DNA from: Epithemia pelagica
Taxonomy: Eukaryota; Bacillariophyta; Bacillariophyceae; Surirellales; Surirellaceae
Direction: 5' to 3'
NCBI GenBank assembly: GCA_946965045.2
Contig: OX337240.1
Span: forward strand, 1 to 64,000
DNA length: 64,000 nt
This document shows, piece after piece, positions 52,082 through 61,970 of this stretch. Each line of letters begins with the position of its first letter. Positions within the stretch are counted from its first letter, which is position 1. The notes beneath the pieces are model-generated. The model was not told the DNA's origin, did no database searches, and saw only the letters and a program-made list of their open reading frames with translations. The position numbers were made by a program, and so were the translations under genes.

Positions 52082-53668
52082 TTAGGAATCCCAATGGTCG
52101 GTGCTGTAGTACTCGTCGTGATAGTCTTGGAGTTGGACACGGGCCAACAATTGGGCAAACAAGTTGCAGGCTTGGGAATAATTGAGACAGGAATCGCGCA
52201 ATTCCGTCAAGTATTCGTCCGTGGCTGTCGTGGTGTTCATGGTCGAACCGTCGGACGAGGACGAACAAAAGGAAAAGAGGGAGGAGACGGATTGCCCCGA
52301 TGAGGAAAGGGTCGTCGAGACGGATGTCGCATCTTCTTCGTCGTCTTCATCGGTCACGCTCCGTTCCTCGTGCAAGGGTTCCCACAAGCCTTGATCTTGT
52401 TCGTCTTGAATTTCCGCCACCACTTGCAAAATCGAGTCTCGTCGTTCCAACAAGTCTTGCTTGATTTCCGTCAACACGACACTTTCCAATCCCAACAATC
52501 GCGTCCACCACGGAATATCACTAGTTCTAGTAGTAAACGTAGTAGGATCCAGATTCTTGTTGGAGGGACTTGTGGTACTGCCACAAGTGATGGTTTCGGA
52601 CGACACCATTCTAGTTGTGGATGGTGGTGTTGGTGGTTTGGAACTTGTCGTCGTCACCTTCGTTGTCTTTTTGGACACTTTGGAGGGAAGAGGCGATGTC
52701 GGTGGCGACGGTGGTGCATCTGGTTTGTTGTGTGGTGGCTGTTTGTGTTTGGATTGATTCAAAAAGCGTTCCAATGTGGAAAGAACCTTATTGTTGTTGT
52801 TGTTGTTCTTATGGTTGTTGTTTTTGGTCGGAGTGGTGGGCTGCTGGTTGTGGTGGTGGTCGTCGTCCTTGTGCTGTGACTTGGTCGTTGGTCCCTCCGG
52901 TTGCTGCGGAGCCATGGCGGTGGTGGTGGTTCCACCCATTACTCCTGGATTGGAGGAGAATGGTACTCCTCCTCCTGTGGTGGTGGTCGGCCGTACGGGT
53001 GGTGCGGGTGAACGTCGTTTCTTCCACAAGGGATTCGCCGTATACAAGACACATTGGACATTGGTGGTGGCCTCATACAATTCGTACAAACTCTTGGCCA
53101 GAGTATACAATTGTTGCTGTGGCCTGGACCACGTGGACAAGGCTGGACCGGGTCCCTGGGTTTGGTGCGTCGTAGTAGTCGTATCCTTGTCGTCGTCCTC
53201 CTGTTGGATCGTCCTAGTTGTAGCTGCGGCCACCAAGTATCGCAATTGTTGTTGACAATGAAACACATCCACACGACGCTGGGATCGAAACTGGAGATAA
53301 TCGTCTCGTGTATACCACAAATCACTGGGTGGTGTCCGGTCCGAAACAGGCGGCGATTCCAACCACACAACTTGATTGGATGCTTCCTGAAACCATACTC
53401 GCCGCCGTCGTCGATGACGACGACTCGTGCTCGTAGGATTGCTCGACCGTGAGACTCCTTTGGCAAGCAAATGTGGTGGTGGTGATGGAAACGTGTCTGC
53501 CAGTGTGCATAGTTTGTCCTTGTTCAGTGTCGTGGTCGGATCCTCCTCTGGTTTGACATGAATTGCAGTGGGGTGACCGCAGGATGCTGTCGTTGTTGGA
53601 TGTGGGTCTCGTGGTGGTGCTTGTGTTTGTGGTTGGTGTTGGGTTTGTCTTGTTCTGACAATGGTCAT
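52082..53668 (-). CDS. Diatom-type hypothetical protein with a VWF...WYTRDDY motif
   Basis: 528 residues from the ATG at 53668; the frame is open 42 codons further but this ATG starts the plausible protein. After a Thr/Pro/Gln-rich N-terminus and a poly-Arg patch comes RVWFQEASNQVVWLESPP and then LWYTRDDYLQFRSQRR. This hydrophobic-strand plus W-Y-(T)-x-x-(D/E)-(Y/F) pattern is common in uncharacterised diatom proteins. A helical segment (YTLAKSLYELYEATTNVQC) follows, then long Asn/Thr/Pro-rich disorder and a C-terminal helical part (SVVLTEIKQDLLERRDSIL, YLTELRDSCLNYSQACNLF). Poly-Arg may direct it to the nucleus. Function unknown. Confidence 0.72.
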   Translation of the reverse strand: MTIVRTRQTQHQPQTQAPPRDPHPTTTASCGHPTAIHVKPEEDPTTTLNKDKLCTLADTFPSPPPHLLAKGVSRSSNPTSTSRRHRRRRRVWFQEASNQVVWLESPPVSDRTPPSDLWYTRDDYLQFRSQRRVDVFHCQQQLRYLVAAATTRTIQQEDDDKDTTTTTHQTQGPGPALSTWSRPQQQLYTLAKSLYELYEATTNVQCVLYTANPLWKKRRSPAPPVRPTTTTGGGVPFSSNPGVMGGTTTTAMAPQQPEGPTTKSQHKDDDHHHNQQPTTPTKNNNHKNNNNNNKVLSTLERFLNQSKHKQPPHNKPDAPPSPPTSPLPSKVSKKTTKVTTTSSKPPTPPSTTRMVSSETITCGSTTSPSNKNLDPTTFTTRTSDIPWWTRLLGLESVVLTEIKQDLLERRDSILQVVAEIQDEQDQGLWEPLHEERSVTDEDDEEDATSVSTTLSSSGQSVSSLFSFCSSSSDGSTMNTTTATDEYLTELRDSCLNYSQACNLFAQLLARVQLQDYHDEYYSTDHWDS

Positions 53669-53805
53669 GGTATGGCAGCGGTCGAGGTGAAAAGAAGAGT
53701 GAGGGCTCACGCAACAAAGAGAGAACGAGGTGCAAAAGTCGTCGAGTGTTGTGAACCTTGAAAACAAAAAAGTGTGGGCGAGAATGTGAAACAAGTCGTT
53801 GTTGC

Positions 53806-53850
53806 TTGGTTGGTTGGTTGGTTGGTTGGTTGGTTGGTTGGTTGGTTGGT
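53806..53850. repeat. (GGTT)n microsatellite
   Basis: Eleven consecutive TTGG units, ending in a T tract. Confidence 0.95.
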
Positions 53851-55221
53851 TTTTTTGATCGAATATACTCCACCCGAGGCCCGAGGCTGTCTGGTTTTGT
53901 TCTGGGAAGAATGATAATGATGATGTGGTTCGTTCTCGTGTTTGCGATTCGGGAGTCGTTTCTGCTTTGTCTTACGAGCTCGCCTACCTAGACAGCGTCT
54001 TTCGTTCTTGTTTCCTGGGCTGCTGTCCTCGACATGTCGTCGTACAAGAGGAAACATGAGCCCCCCTCCCCTTTGGTCCTTGTCCTTGTGAAGTGGATAT
54101 ACCAATTCGGAACCATACGACAGTTGTCCACAACGAATGCGAGACTGGACACGTGAACCAAACCGGACGCTTTCTCTTGGAATGGAGAATGGCTTTTGTG
54201 TTTTGTGAACGAGGCCTAGATCCAACCAACCGAACTTGAGGAGCGGCCATCCGAAAAAGGGCTCCTACAATTCGTATATGCTATTATTGTGGTTTCAATG
54301 TTGTTGGGATTGAAATGAGACGCTGGGTACTCAGAAGTGTGTGTAATCGTAGTTTCCCATGGTCACTGACATTCGAGAGGGCTTACCTCTACTCCTATCA
54401 ATCTACAATATGCCTTTCGATAACATTGTATGGTATTCTTCGTTTCGGATGCCATCCTCGCGGATTCCCCCATCTCTCTGCGAGCAAGCATGCTACTCGC
54501 AAGCGGGTTTGCGAACGTTGGCGATCGAATACATAACAGGCCTAAGGGTAGGCTCAGTACATTAAGCTACGCAGTACTATTTTCATCAGTGTAACAAGTG
54601 GGGCGGATAGTCTCAAATCGAAAACTTGCTGCCACGAGAAACAATGCAAATTGGCAATGGTGGAAGCCATCACCCCCATGGCCATAACTTCCTCAATAAT
54701 AGAGCTTGACTCGACCGCTTTTACAATAAGATTATTAACTACTAGAGCGACTATGCTCTCAATTCGGTCGAGTCAGCATTGAAAAATGAGTGAGTTAGGG
54801 CGGTCGTTCGATTTCATCACTGCAGAAAAATGAGCGTACCTTTTCAGCCAGCTTGGCAAATCTTCTGTAATTTCAGACAACAATTTCAAAGGTAAAGGCA
54901 AAGAACTTACGGTGGTTGGATGTTTATGCGATGCATGGGTGAATGCATACGGCGTCACCGGATCTCGCCATCATTGTCGAGCGTTTTTGCATTTTTTTGA
55001 AATTCCGACCATTTCCGGCGTGACGTGTACTATGTGATTTTATGTACTCTACGTAGCTTTTGTACTGAGCCTACTTAGATGTACATGGATCGGTATCCCC
55101 AGCCCTTATCTTCACAAGCAGCACATAGCGGATGAAAAACCCCGGTGGAAGTGGAACGCCGTTTGGACTCCCATTCGGTATATTTCTGACGGATTCGACG
55201 ACGACCAAAAAAGAGAAGAAT
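53851..55221. other. Intergenic up to the Copia insertion
   Basis: Upstream flank of the gene starting at 53668, then about 1 kb without a supported gene. Confidence 0.45.
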
Positions 55222-55226
55222 CTTTG

Positions 55227-55544
55227 TGTTGAAAAAGGAGACGAAGAAGGACCAACAAAGGGAACGGTCTTGCCGTCAACCCTCAATGATGAACGAAATC
55301 CCAATGACAATCCCAAGCAGGAAGAAAACAGTAACGTACTGAGTGGCCCAGATAAGAAGGTGTCATGCCCAGATAAGAAGGTGTCATGGACGAAACCGTC
55401 CTACGCGGAGATCGTCAAACGATCTCATTCTATTGAGTTAAAACGTAACGAGAGTAATAGCAAGTGATTTCTAAAGGAAACACAGCGCACCTCCGTAGAA
55501 GAGCACCGGATCGTTGAAGACGAACCTCAGCCCTCCTTCCAACA
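55227..55544 (+). repeat. Copia 5' LTR
   Basis: 318 bp, TGTTGAAAAAGG...CTTCCAACA. Most of it is open in the frame that ends gag-pol in the 3' copy. Confidence 0.95.
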
Positions 55545-55558
55545 TTAACTCAATAGAA
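55545..55558 (+). promoter_or_regulatory. Primer-binding site, perfectly complementary to the element's own LTR
   Basis: TTAACTCAATAGAA begins at the first base after the 5' LTR. Its exact complement TTCTATTGAGTTAA lies at 55428-55441 inside that LTR (and in the 3' LTR). No tRNA-like TGG start is present. Confidence 0.65.
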
Positions 55559-55581
55559 AAGACTATCCTGAAGCATCCTGC

Positions 55582-56154
55582 ATGGAACGAGACAAAGTAT
55601 TCCGAGTCCTATACGCCAAGCAAGTCATCGAATCCCTACACCGCCAGCGTGCCCGGATCCACCAAGATCGGTCTCGGATTCTCACCCAATACCACAACGA
55701 ATTGGAAGCGAACAGAGAAGCACAAGTGCGAAACGAAGAACGTCTTGGCGCCGCGTATCAAACGCTTGAAAACGCCATTGACGACGAGGACGACGGTTTG
55801 ACTAGTGAGTCGAGTAGACGAAGCACTCCTCACCGAGTCACAAGCGCAACAGTCTCTACCGACGACTATTTCAAGGGTCCCGACGCAGGCGACAACCAAG
55901 TTGCTCGTGCTCGTGCGGAATACCAGTACCCTTCCGCAGTAACCTCCTCCACTGCCGTGGCAGCCCCCGCGAGCACACAAGGTGAATCTGAAGCGAAGAG
56001 CGAATCAAGAGAAGGACAGGGAGACAGCAGCGTCGAAGTCGTTACCAGTCCCAATAAGGACAAAAGTAACCGAGCCCGGAAAGCAGAACCAGACGCTAAG
56101 CCCGCAGCCAAAGTAACAGAGAAGCGCTCGAAGAAGAAGCGACGCACCAGGTAA
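55582..56154 (+). CDS. Copia accessory ORF 1, coiled-coil and basic tail
   Basis: 190 residues from the ATG at 55582. The N-terminal 70 residues are helical and charged (LHRQRARIHQDRSRILTQYH, NREAQVRNEERLGAAYQTLE), followed by a Ser/Thr/Ala-rich linker and a strongly basic C-terminus (EKRSKKKRRTR) that looks like a nuclear-localisation or nucleic-acid-binding tail. It is the first ORF of the genomic RNA. Not recognised as Gag, since a conventional Gag with zinc knuckle is found downstream. Confidence 0.72.
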   Translation: MERDKVFRVLYAKQVIESLHRQRARIHQDRSRILTQYHNELEANREAQVRNEERLGAAYQTLENAIDDEDDGLTSESSRRSTPHRVTSATVSTDDYFKGPDAGDNQVARARAEYQYPSAVTSSTAVAAPASTQGESEAKSESREGQGDSSVEVVTSPNKDKSNRARKAEPDAKPAAKVTEKRSKKKRRTR

Positions 56155-56214
56155 TCGATTACATAGGCACTCCCTGAACCCCCACGCGTCATTGCATTGT
56201 TTCCCTGACGTTTT

Positions 56215-56760
56215 ATGGCTGCACAAGACGACGACATTGAAGACATCCTTTTCCGTCTCCAAGAGCTAGCCGCTGAGCAAGTAGTGCTCCTTGATCGTCT
56301 GTCTTCCCTTCGAGAGGTAGAGAGACTCACATCACCGACCACGCCAAACGCGACGAACCAAGAACCACAACACCAAGAAGAGACAGCAGAGGATTCTCGT
56401 GCTGACCGCACACAAGGAAGACTTAGTCCACACCACCCACGGGCAGATCAGAGTCTTTGGGGTCGGAATATCAGTGTGCAGCGTTTTAACCCAGGCGACG
56501 CTGTTGAGATACTCAACCCGGTACCACCAGAGGTCGAAGGAGGAGTGTCCACCCGAAGGGATCACACGGGTGTGACTTACAAGACAGCGGGAAACTGGGT
56601 CTACATTTACACCGACACCGGTAGACACATACAACGAGACAGGAAGAACGTTGCATTGTTGACGAGGGCCCGTGATGAGTACATCACCTCAATCGCAGGC
56701 GCCCCCCTCAGAAGGAGTGACCTCGAACGGTGGCAGTACCACGAGCGGACAACCGTCTAG
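56215..56760 (+). CDS. Copia accessory ORF 2, helix plus small beta domain
   Basis: 181 residues from the ATG at 56215. A leucine-rich amphipathic helix (ILFRLQELAAEQVVLLDRL) is followed by a Pro/Gln-rich linker and an SH3/KOW-like beta segment (FNPGDAVEILNPVPPE, then THR-rich YKTAGNWVYIYTDTGRHIQR). It overlaps the start of gag-pol by 86 nt in another phase, so gag-pol is probably reached by reinitiation or shifting. Confidence 0.7.
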   Translation: MAAQDDDIEDILFRLQELAAEQVVLLDRLSSLREVERLTSPTTPNATNQEPQHQEETAEDSRADRTQGRLSPHHPRADQSLWGRNISVQRFNPGDAVEILNPVPPEVEGGVSTRRDHTGVTYKTAGNWVYIYTDTGRHIQRDRKNVALLTRARDEYITSIAGAPLRRSDLERWQYHERTTV

Positions 56761-59700
56761 TGGTGGTAACGGTAACCGGCGGGGTGGACGCAACGGCCGC
56801 GGTGGTCGAGGACGCCGCAATAACAACGGTGGAAGTGGTGGCACAAGAGGTCAGGGCAAGGCGAAGTTTAAAGGCGACACGTCTGCGATGAATGGACACG
56901 TTTTCCAAGTATTCGCTGAATGCGACGACAAGCGACAGTTCGCGAAGACGATTGAGGCCCTCGGCGCGTATATAGCGAAGGAGTTGAAGTACCCTGACGA
57001 CCTGGTCACCCTCACTCGCGATCTCGAGAACCCAACGATTGAGGAACCCACGGAACCCCCTGAAGATGAGACGAGTCGAGTCCGCATTGCCATGTTCGAA
57101 AAGGAATGCCAACTCTGTGTAACTCGTCAACACGAGCTCAATGGCAATCTTCGTGCCATCTTTGCAGTAATCTGGGGCCAGTGTTCGGAAGCAATGAAGG
57201 CCAAGTTGCAGGGTCTGGACGAGTTCAAGGAGCGTGAGCGACGCAACGACTGTGCCTGGCTCCTCAAGGAGATCAAAGGCATTCGTCACCGTTTCGAAGA
57301 GAAACGCTACTACCCTTTGTCGTTGCGTGATGCGCTGGCAAATTTCTATAGCTACCGACAGGGTCCAGGAGAGTCCCTTTCCGATTATTTACAACATTTT
57401 CGCTATAACGTTGATGTTCTTGAGCATTACGGCGGCCAGGTTGGCGCCGATCCCGGCCTTCTTACCATGGTGGAAGAAGAGGACGATGAGTTAACCGGTG
57501 AACTCGAATTTGCACGTGCGGCCAAGGATAGGCTCCTTGCAATCCAGTTTTTACACAATGCCGACGGAAAGCGTTTCGGTGGACTCCTCGTTGATCTCGA
57601 GAACCAACATAGTCGTAACACGGATCAATATCCCAGGGATTTGGCCAGTGCATACTCCCTCCTGGTCAGTTATCGGCCACCCAAGGTACCCACTCCTTCC
57701 CAGCCTGCCTCGGAGAACGCCTCCTCCTCATCCGGAGCGTCTTCGGGAGCACCTGCCACCAGCGATGGCCTCCAGTTCGTCCAGAATGGGCTTCCTGTTC
57801 CTGGTACCGACGGTATTTTGCACGAAAACGTAAAGTGTTATCGTTGCAAGGGCTTCGGCCATTATGCCAATGGCTGTCCAGTTTCCCCCGACGAGCTCCA
57901 GTTGCTCCAGTCCACGACCTCGTCCGGTTTCAGTTTTGCACAAGCTGCCGTCTCCCTTCCGAAGTCTTGGGTGCTCTTGGACAGCCAGTCTACCGTTTCT
58001 GTTTTTTGTAATCGGTCTCTCCTCATGAACATTCGCCCCAGCGCTAACGCCATGACAGTCCACACCAACGGTGGCTCGCAAACCTCCCATCTCGTCGGCG
58101 ACGTCCCCAATTTCGGCACCGTCTGGTTCAATCCGGATTCTATTGCCAACATCTTGTCGCTTGCCGCCGTTCGTCGCGTGTGTCGTGTCACCATGGACTC
58201 CGCTGGTGACGCGTCTTTCCTCGTCCATCGTACCGACAAGCCGCCCCTGGTGTTCCACGAGGTCAACAGTGGCCTTTACGTTCACGACACCGCCGCTCCA
58301 TCGGCCGTGCCCCTCACCTTTGTGTCCACCGTTTCGGCCAACGCCGCTTCTTTCTCCCCCCGCGAGGTCGAAGGAGCGCAACAAGCCCGACGCCTATATC
58401 GTCTACTTGGTCGACCTTCGCAGCGCGATTTCGAAAGCGCCCTCAAGAACAACCTCATCCGCAACTCCCCCGTCACCTCCGACGACGCCAAGCGCGCCCT
58501 TATCATCTACGGGCCGGACGTTGCAGCCCTCAAAGGCAAAACAACGAAGCGTAAATCCACTCACGTTCCCAGCATAACCCCGACTCCGGTTTCCCCCTCC
58601 ATCAAAGACGCCCACGGACAACTCACTTTGTGTGCCGACGTACTCTTCGTACAAGGCCTTCCTTTCCTTCATACCATTGCTCGCCACATCAAATTTCGCA
58701 CAATTACTGCCATGAACACCAGTGGGAACCCCAGCGCATCACACATCATGAACGACCTACAGGGAATCCTGCAGATGTACCGGACACGTGGTTTCGTCGT
58801 CAGCAACCTACACGCCGACCTACAATTCGAACCGCTCAGGAATCGTCTCCTTCCTATCCATCTCAACGTGGCTGCGCAAGACGATCACGTGGGCGACGTA
58901 GAACGATCCGTGCGAACAATCAAGGAGCGTGTGCGCTCCACAGTTCACGGACTCCCGTATAGGTGGTACCCAGTCATTATGGTCAAGGAACTCGTGATAC
59001 ATGCGATTAAGTCGCTTAACCAGCTTCCCAGTGCATTCGGCGGTATCAGTCCCACGGAAAGTCCACGCAAGATTGTGACCGGTCTGCCTGACCCGGACTA
59101 TTCGAAAATGAAGATCGAGTTTGGACAGTACGCCCAGGTGTTTGAAGACAACACACCGAGTAACACGAACGCCGCCCGAACGACCGGTGCCATCGCGTTG
59201 AACCCGACTGGAAACGAACAAGGAAGCTACTATTTCATGTCCCTCACCACTGGGAGAAAATTGGCACGAAACCAGTGGACACCACTGCCCATCACGTCCG
59301 ACGTTATCGAGCGCGTGCACCAGATGGCCCAAGCCCAACGACAGAAGGAAATAACAGGTGGAAACCTACTTTTTGAATGGGGCCCAAATGACGAGGTCCC
59401 CGATGACGACGCCGACGCCGAGGATACCGACGACGGCGACATTGGGACACAACAAGAAGACGCGCCGGCAGACGAGGCAGTGGTACATGAGCCCCCAGCA
59501 CCACCAAACGACGTGCAACAACAAGACGAAAACGTACATGACGATCACCAACCACCGGAACAAAACGATCAAGACGCATTAGTGGCAGAGGTGGCGGAAG
59601 TGAGCGAGAGTGAAGAGGGAGCCAGCGACAACGCTGACGAAACCATGGAGATAGTGCTCGAGGAAGAAGCCGACAATAATAGCGAACCCCTGTTCCCGCA

Positions 59701-61660
59701 GGAAAATGTAGACACGCAAGAAGAAGGAGCGCAAGAGTCAGGAGCGCAGGAAGATTCTGCCACGCAAGAAAACAACGCGGGTGTCTACAACCTACGTGCG
59801 GACCGCGAGAGGTCCTATGAGCACAGGTACGACCATCAATACCTGCATTTTGCGCTAGCACAAGTTGCAGCCCGCTTCTTGCCCGAAGCAACAATGAAGG
59901 AAATCAACAAAAACTACGCGTGGGATTTGGCGACGAGCAAGTACATTCAGCCAAACCGCCCCAGCATCGCGAATGCCACACAAAAAATACAGCGCGAGGT
60001 CATGCTGACCCAAATGAGTGCCGCTGCGGGCATCAAAAGGTACGGACAACCAGCCATCGACGCGCTCCTCAAGGAATTTCTGCAGTTGGATGAACAAGCA
60101 GTCTTCGATCCCAAACATGCACATGAGCTGACAAGAGAACAGAAGCGCGAGGCGCTTCGTTCTGTGAACCTCATCAAAGAGAAAAGATGTGGAAAGATCA
60201 AGGGGCGCAGCTGTGCCGACGGACGCCCACAACGCGACAAATATGACAAAGGCTCAATCGCGTCTCCGGCATTGTCTAGCGACGGACTAATGTTCACACT
60301 CATGATAGACGCCATCGAGCGTCGGGACGTCGCAACAGCCGACATCGCGGGAGCCTATCTGAAGGCACTCATGCCTGACTTTGTTCTGATGAAGCTAGAG
60401 GGACCTGTGGTCGATGTTTTTTGCAAGATGAACGAGGACTATAAACAATACGTTACTTTTGAGAACGGAAAGAAGGTGATCTACGTGAGACTAAACAAGG
60501 CGTTATACGGCTGTGTTCGGTCAGCACTGCTGTGGTATGAGATGCTCCTTGGTGCACTGAAAGAAATGGGTTTTGAAGTTAACCCCTACGAACAGTGCGT
60601 AGCCAACGCCATGATCAACGGAACACAAGCAACCATTGCGTGGTACGTGGATGATTTGAAGATATCACACGTACAAAGCGAGGTCGTGACGGACATCATC
60701 AAGGAATTGGAACGTCGGTTTGAAAAAATGACGGTAACACGTGGAAACGAACACACGTACCTAGGCATGAACATCGCATTCAAGGGTGACGGAACAGTCG
60801 AATTAAAAATGGAACAGTACATCGATGAGGCAATCGCGGCTTTCGACGAACCAATCACCAACACGGCACCAACTCCAGCCAAGAAGGATCTTTTTGACGT
60901 CAATCATACGAACTTAGTGACCTGGGTCGACGCATCGTACGCGATCCACTCCGATATGAAAAGCCACACGGGTGGTGTCATGTCACTCGGACGAGGAGCA
61001 TTGGTGACGAAGTCCCGAAAACAAAAGCTTAATACTAAAAGCTCCACCGAGGCAGAAGTTGTTGGTGCGAGTGACTACCTACCCAACACCATATGGGCTA
61101 AACGCTTCTTAGCCGAACAAGGTTATGAGGTCAAAAGCACTTTCGCGCAAGATAATCAGAGCGCAATCCGACTTGAGAAAAATGGACTGCGGTCCGCCGG
61201 GAAGCAATCCTGGCACATTGACATACGCTTCTTCTTCATCAAGGATCGTGTCGAGCAAGAGAATATTGAAATCTTTTACTGTCCAACGGAACAAATGTTG
61301 GCCGACTTTTATACCAAACCATTACAAGGAGCCCTGTTTCGAAAATTTCGTGACGTACTTCTGGGCCATAAGCACATCAACACACTAAAGGACAAGACCG
61401 CTCCTATGTTGGAGGAGCGTGTTGAAAAAGGAGACGAAGAAGGACCAACAAAGGGAACGGTCTTGCCGTCAACCCTCAATGATGAACGAAATCCCAATGA
61501 CAATCCCAAGCAGGAAGAAAACAGTAACGTACTGAGTGGCCCAGATAAGAAGGTGTCATGCCCAGATAAGAAGGTGTCATGGACGAAACCGTCCTACGCG
61601 GAGATCGTCAAACGATCTCATTCTATTGAGTTAAAACGTAACGAGAGTAATAGCAAGTGA
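56675..61660 (+). CDS. Copia Gag-Pol polyprotein, C-terminus encoded by the 3' LTR
   Basis: 1,661 residues from the ATG at 56675 (a GTG precedes it). Gly/Asn/Arg-rich start, Gag, then a CCHC zinc knuckle CYRCKGFGHYANGC near residue 388. The protease active site is LLDSQSTVSVF near residue 434, with Gln in place of the canonical Gly. Integrase catalytic acids are in LCADVLFVQG, SNLHADLQF and DVERSVRTIKER. RT has the YVDD box near residue 1323. RNase H has TWVDASYAIHSD, the conserved Glu of SSTEAEVV, and FAQDNQSA. The last 79 residues are encoded inside the 3' LTR (from 61420) and include a direct repeat SGPDKKVSCPDKKVSW. No frameshift divides gag from pol. Confidence 0.95.
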   Translation: MSTSPQSQAPPSEGVTSNGGSTTSGQPSSGGNGNRRGGRNGRGGRGRRNNNGGSGGTRGQGKAKFKGDTSAMNGHVFQVFAECDDKRQFAKTIEALGAYIAKELKYPDDLVTLTRDLENPTIEEPTEPPEDETSRVRIAMFEKECQLCVTRQHELNGNLRAIFAVIWGQCSEAMKAKLQGLDEFKERERRNDCAWLLKEIKGIRHRFEEKRYYPLSLRDALANFYSYRQGPGESLSDYLQHFRYNVDVLEHYGGQVGADPGLLTMVEEEDDELTGELEFARAAKDRLLAIQFLHNADGKRFGGLLVDLENQHSRNTDQYPRDLASAYSLLVSYRPPKVPTPSQPASENASSSSGASSGAPATSDGLQFVQNGLPVPGTDGILHENVKCYRCKGFGHYANGCPVSPDELQLLQSTTSSGFSFAQAAVSLPKSWVLLDSQSTVSVFCNRSLLMNIRPSANAMTVHTNGGSQTSHLVGDVPNFGTVWFNPDSIANILSLAAVRRVCRVTMDSAGDASFLVHRTDKPPLVFHEVNSGLYVHDTAAPSAVPLTFVSTVSANAASFSPREVEGAQQARRLYRLLGRPSQRDFESALKNNLIRNSPVTSDDAKRALIIYGPDVAALKGKTTKRKSTHVPSITPTPVSPSIKDAHGQLTLCADVLFVQGLPFLHTIARHIKFRTITAMNTSGNPSASHIMNDLQGILQMYRTRGFVVSNLHADLQFEPLRNRLLPIHLNVAAQDDHVGDVERSVRTIKERVRSTVHGLPYRWYPVIMVKELVIHAIKSLNQLPSAFGGISPTESPRKIVTGLPDPDYSKMKIEFGQYAQVFEDNTPSNTNAARTTGAIALNPTGNEQGSYYFMSLTTGRKLARNQWTPLPITSDVIERVHQMAQAQRQKEITGGNLLFEWGPNDEVPDDDADAEDTDDGDIGTQQEDAPADEAVVHEPPAPPNDVQQQDENVHDDHQPPEQNDQDALVAEVAEVSESEEGASDNADETMEIVLEEEADNNSEPLFPQENVDTQEEGAQESGAQEDSATQENNAGVYNLRADRERSYEHRYDHQYLHFALAQVAARFLPEATMKEINKNYAWDLATSKYIQPNRPSIANATQKIQREVMLTQMSAAAGIKRYGQPAIDALLKEFLQLDEQAVFDPKHAHELTREQKREALRSVNLIKEKRCGKIKGRSCADGRPQRDKYDKGSIASPALSSDGLMFTLMIDAIERRDVATADIAGAYLKALMPDFVLMKLEGPVVDVFCKMNEDYKQYVTFENGKKVIYVRLNKALYGCVRSALLWYEMLLGALKEMGFEVNPYEQCVANAMINGTQATIAWYVDDLKISHVQSEVVTDIIKELERRFEKMTVTRGNEHTYLGMNIAFKGDGTVELKMEQYIDEAIAAFDEPITNTAPTPAKKDLFDVNHTNLVTWVDASYAIHSDMKSHTGGVMSLGRGALVTKSRKQKLNTKSSTEAEVVGASDYLPNTIWAKRFLAEQGYEVKSTFAQDNQSAIRLEKNGLRSAGKQSWHIDIRFFFIKDRVEQENIEIFYCPTEQMLADFYTKPLQGALFRKFRDVLLGHKHINTLKDKTAPMLEERVEKGDEEGPTKGTVLPSTLNDERNPNDNPKQEENSNVLSGPDKKVSCPDKKVSWTKPSYAEIVKRSHSIELKRNESNSK

Positions 61661-61737
61661 TTTCTAAAGGAAACACAGCGCACCTCCGTAGAAGAGCACC
61701 GGATCGTTGAAGACGAACCTCAGCCCTCCTTCCAACA
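61420..61737 (+). repeat. Copia 3' LTR
   Basis: 318 bp repeat of 55227-55544. The pol frame runs 241 bp into it before TGA at 61658. Confidence 0.95.
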
Positions 61738-61970
61738 CTTTGGATCTTTTGTGTTGAGGTGGGTGCCGTGTCCATTCTCTCTATCCTCGTTTGGATTCCA
61801 CAACTGGAAACGGAGAAAGAAACAGAAGCGATTGCGCAGTGAGAACAAGAGCAGTGTGCTTGGAGGAGGAGAAGAAGATCGACAACGACAACCAAAACAC
61901 CAGCTACCTATTACCTAGGTAGGGACCAAATTTCACGTTGCCTTGTGCTGTTTGTGAAACTAGGAGACCC
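61738..61970. other. 5' flank of the CLC gene, Copia-adjacent
   Basis: 233 bp between the retrotransposon and the CLC start. It probably holds the 5' UTR and core promoter. A CCTATTACCTAGGTAGGG stretch lies at about 61907-61924. Confidence 0.4.

Larger units (their letters stand above)
55227..61737 (+). mobile_element. Ty1/Copia LTR retrotransposon, apparently complete
   Basis: 6,511 bp with 318 bp LTRs that look identical over the stretches I compared, TG...CA ends and a perfect 5 bp target duplication CTTTG (55222-55226, 61738-61742). It encodes two extra ORFs before gag-pol. The pol order protease, integrase, RT, RNase H defines Copia. The integrase lacks a clear HHCC and the protease has DSQST, traits I associate with diatom CoDi elements. 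Intact reading frames imply recent insertion, 233 bp upstream of the CLC start codon. Confidence 0.96.
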
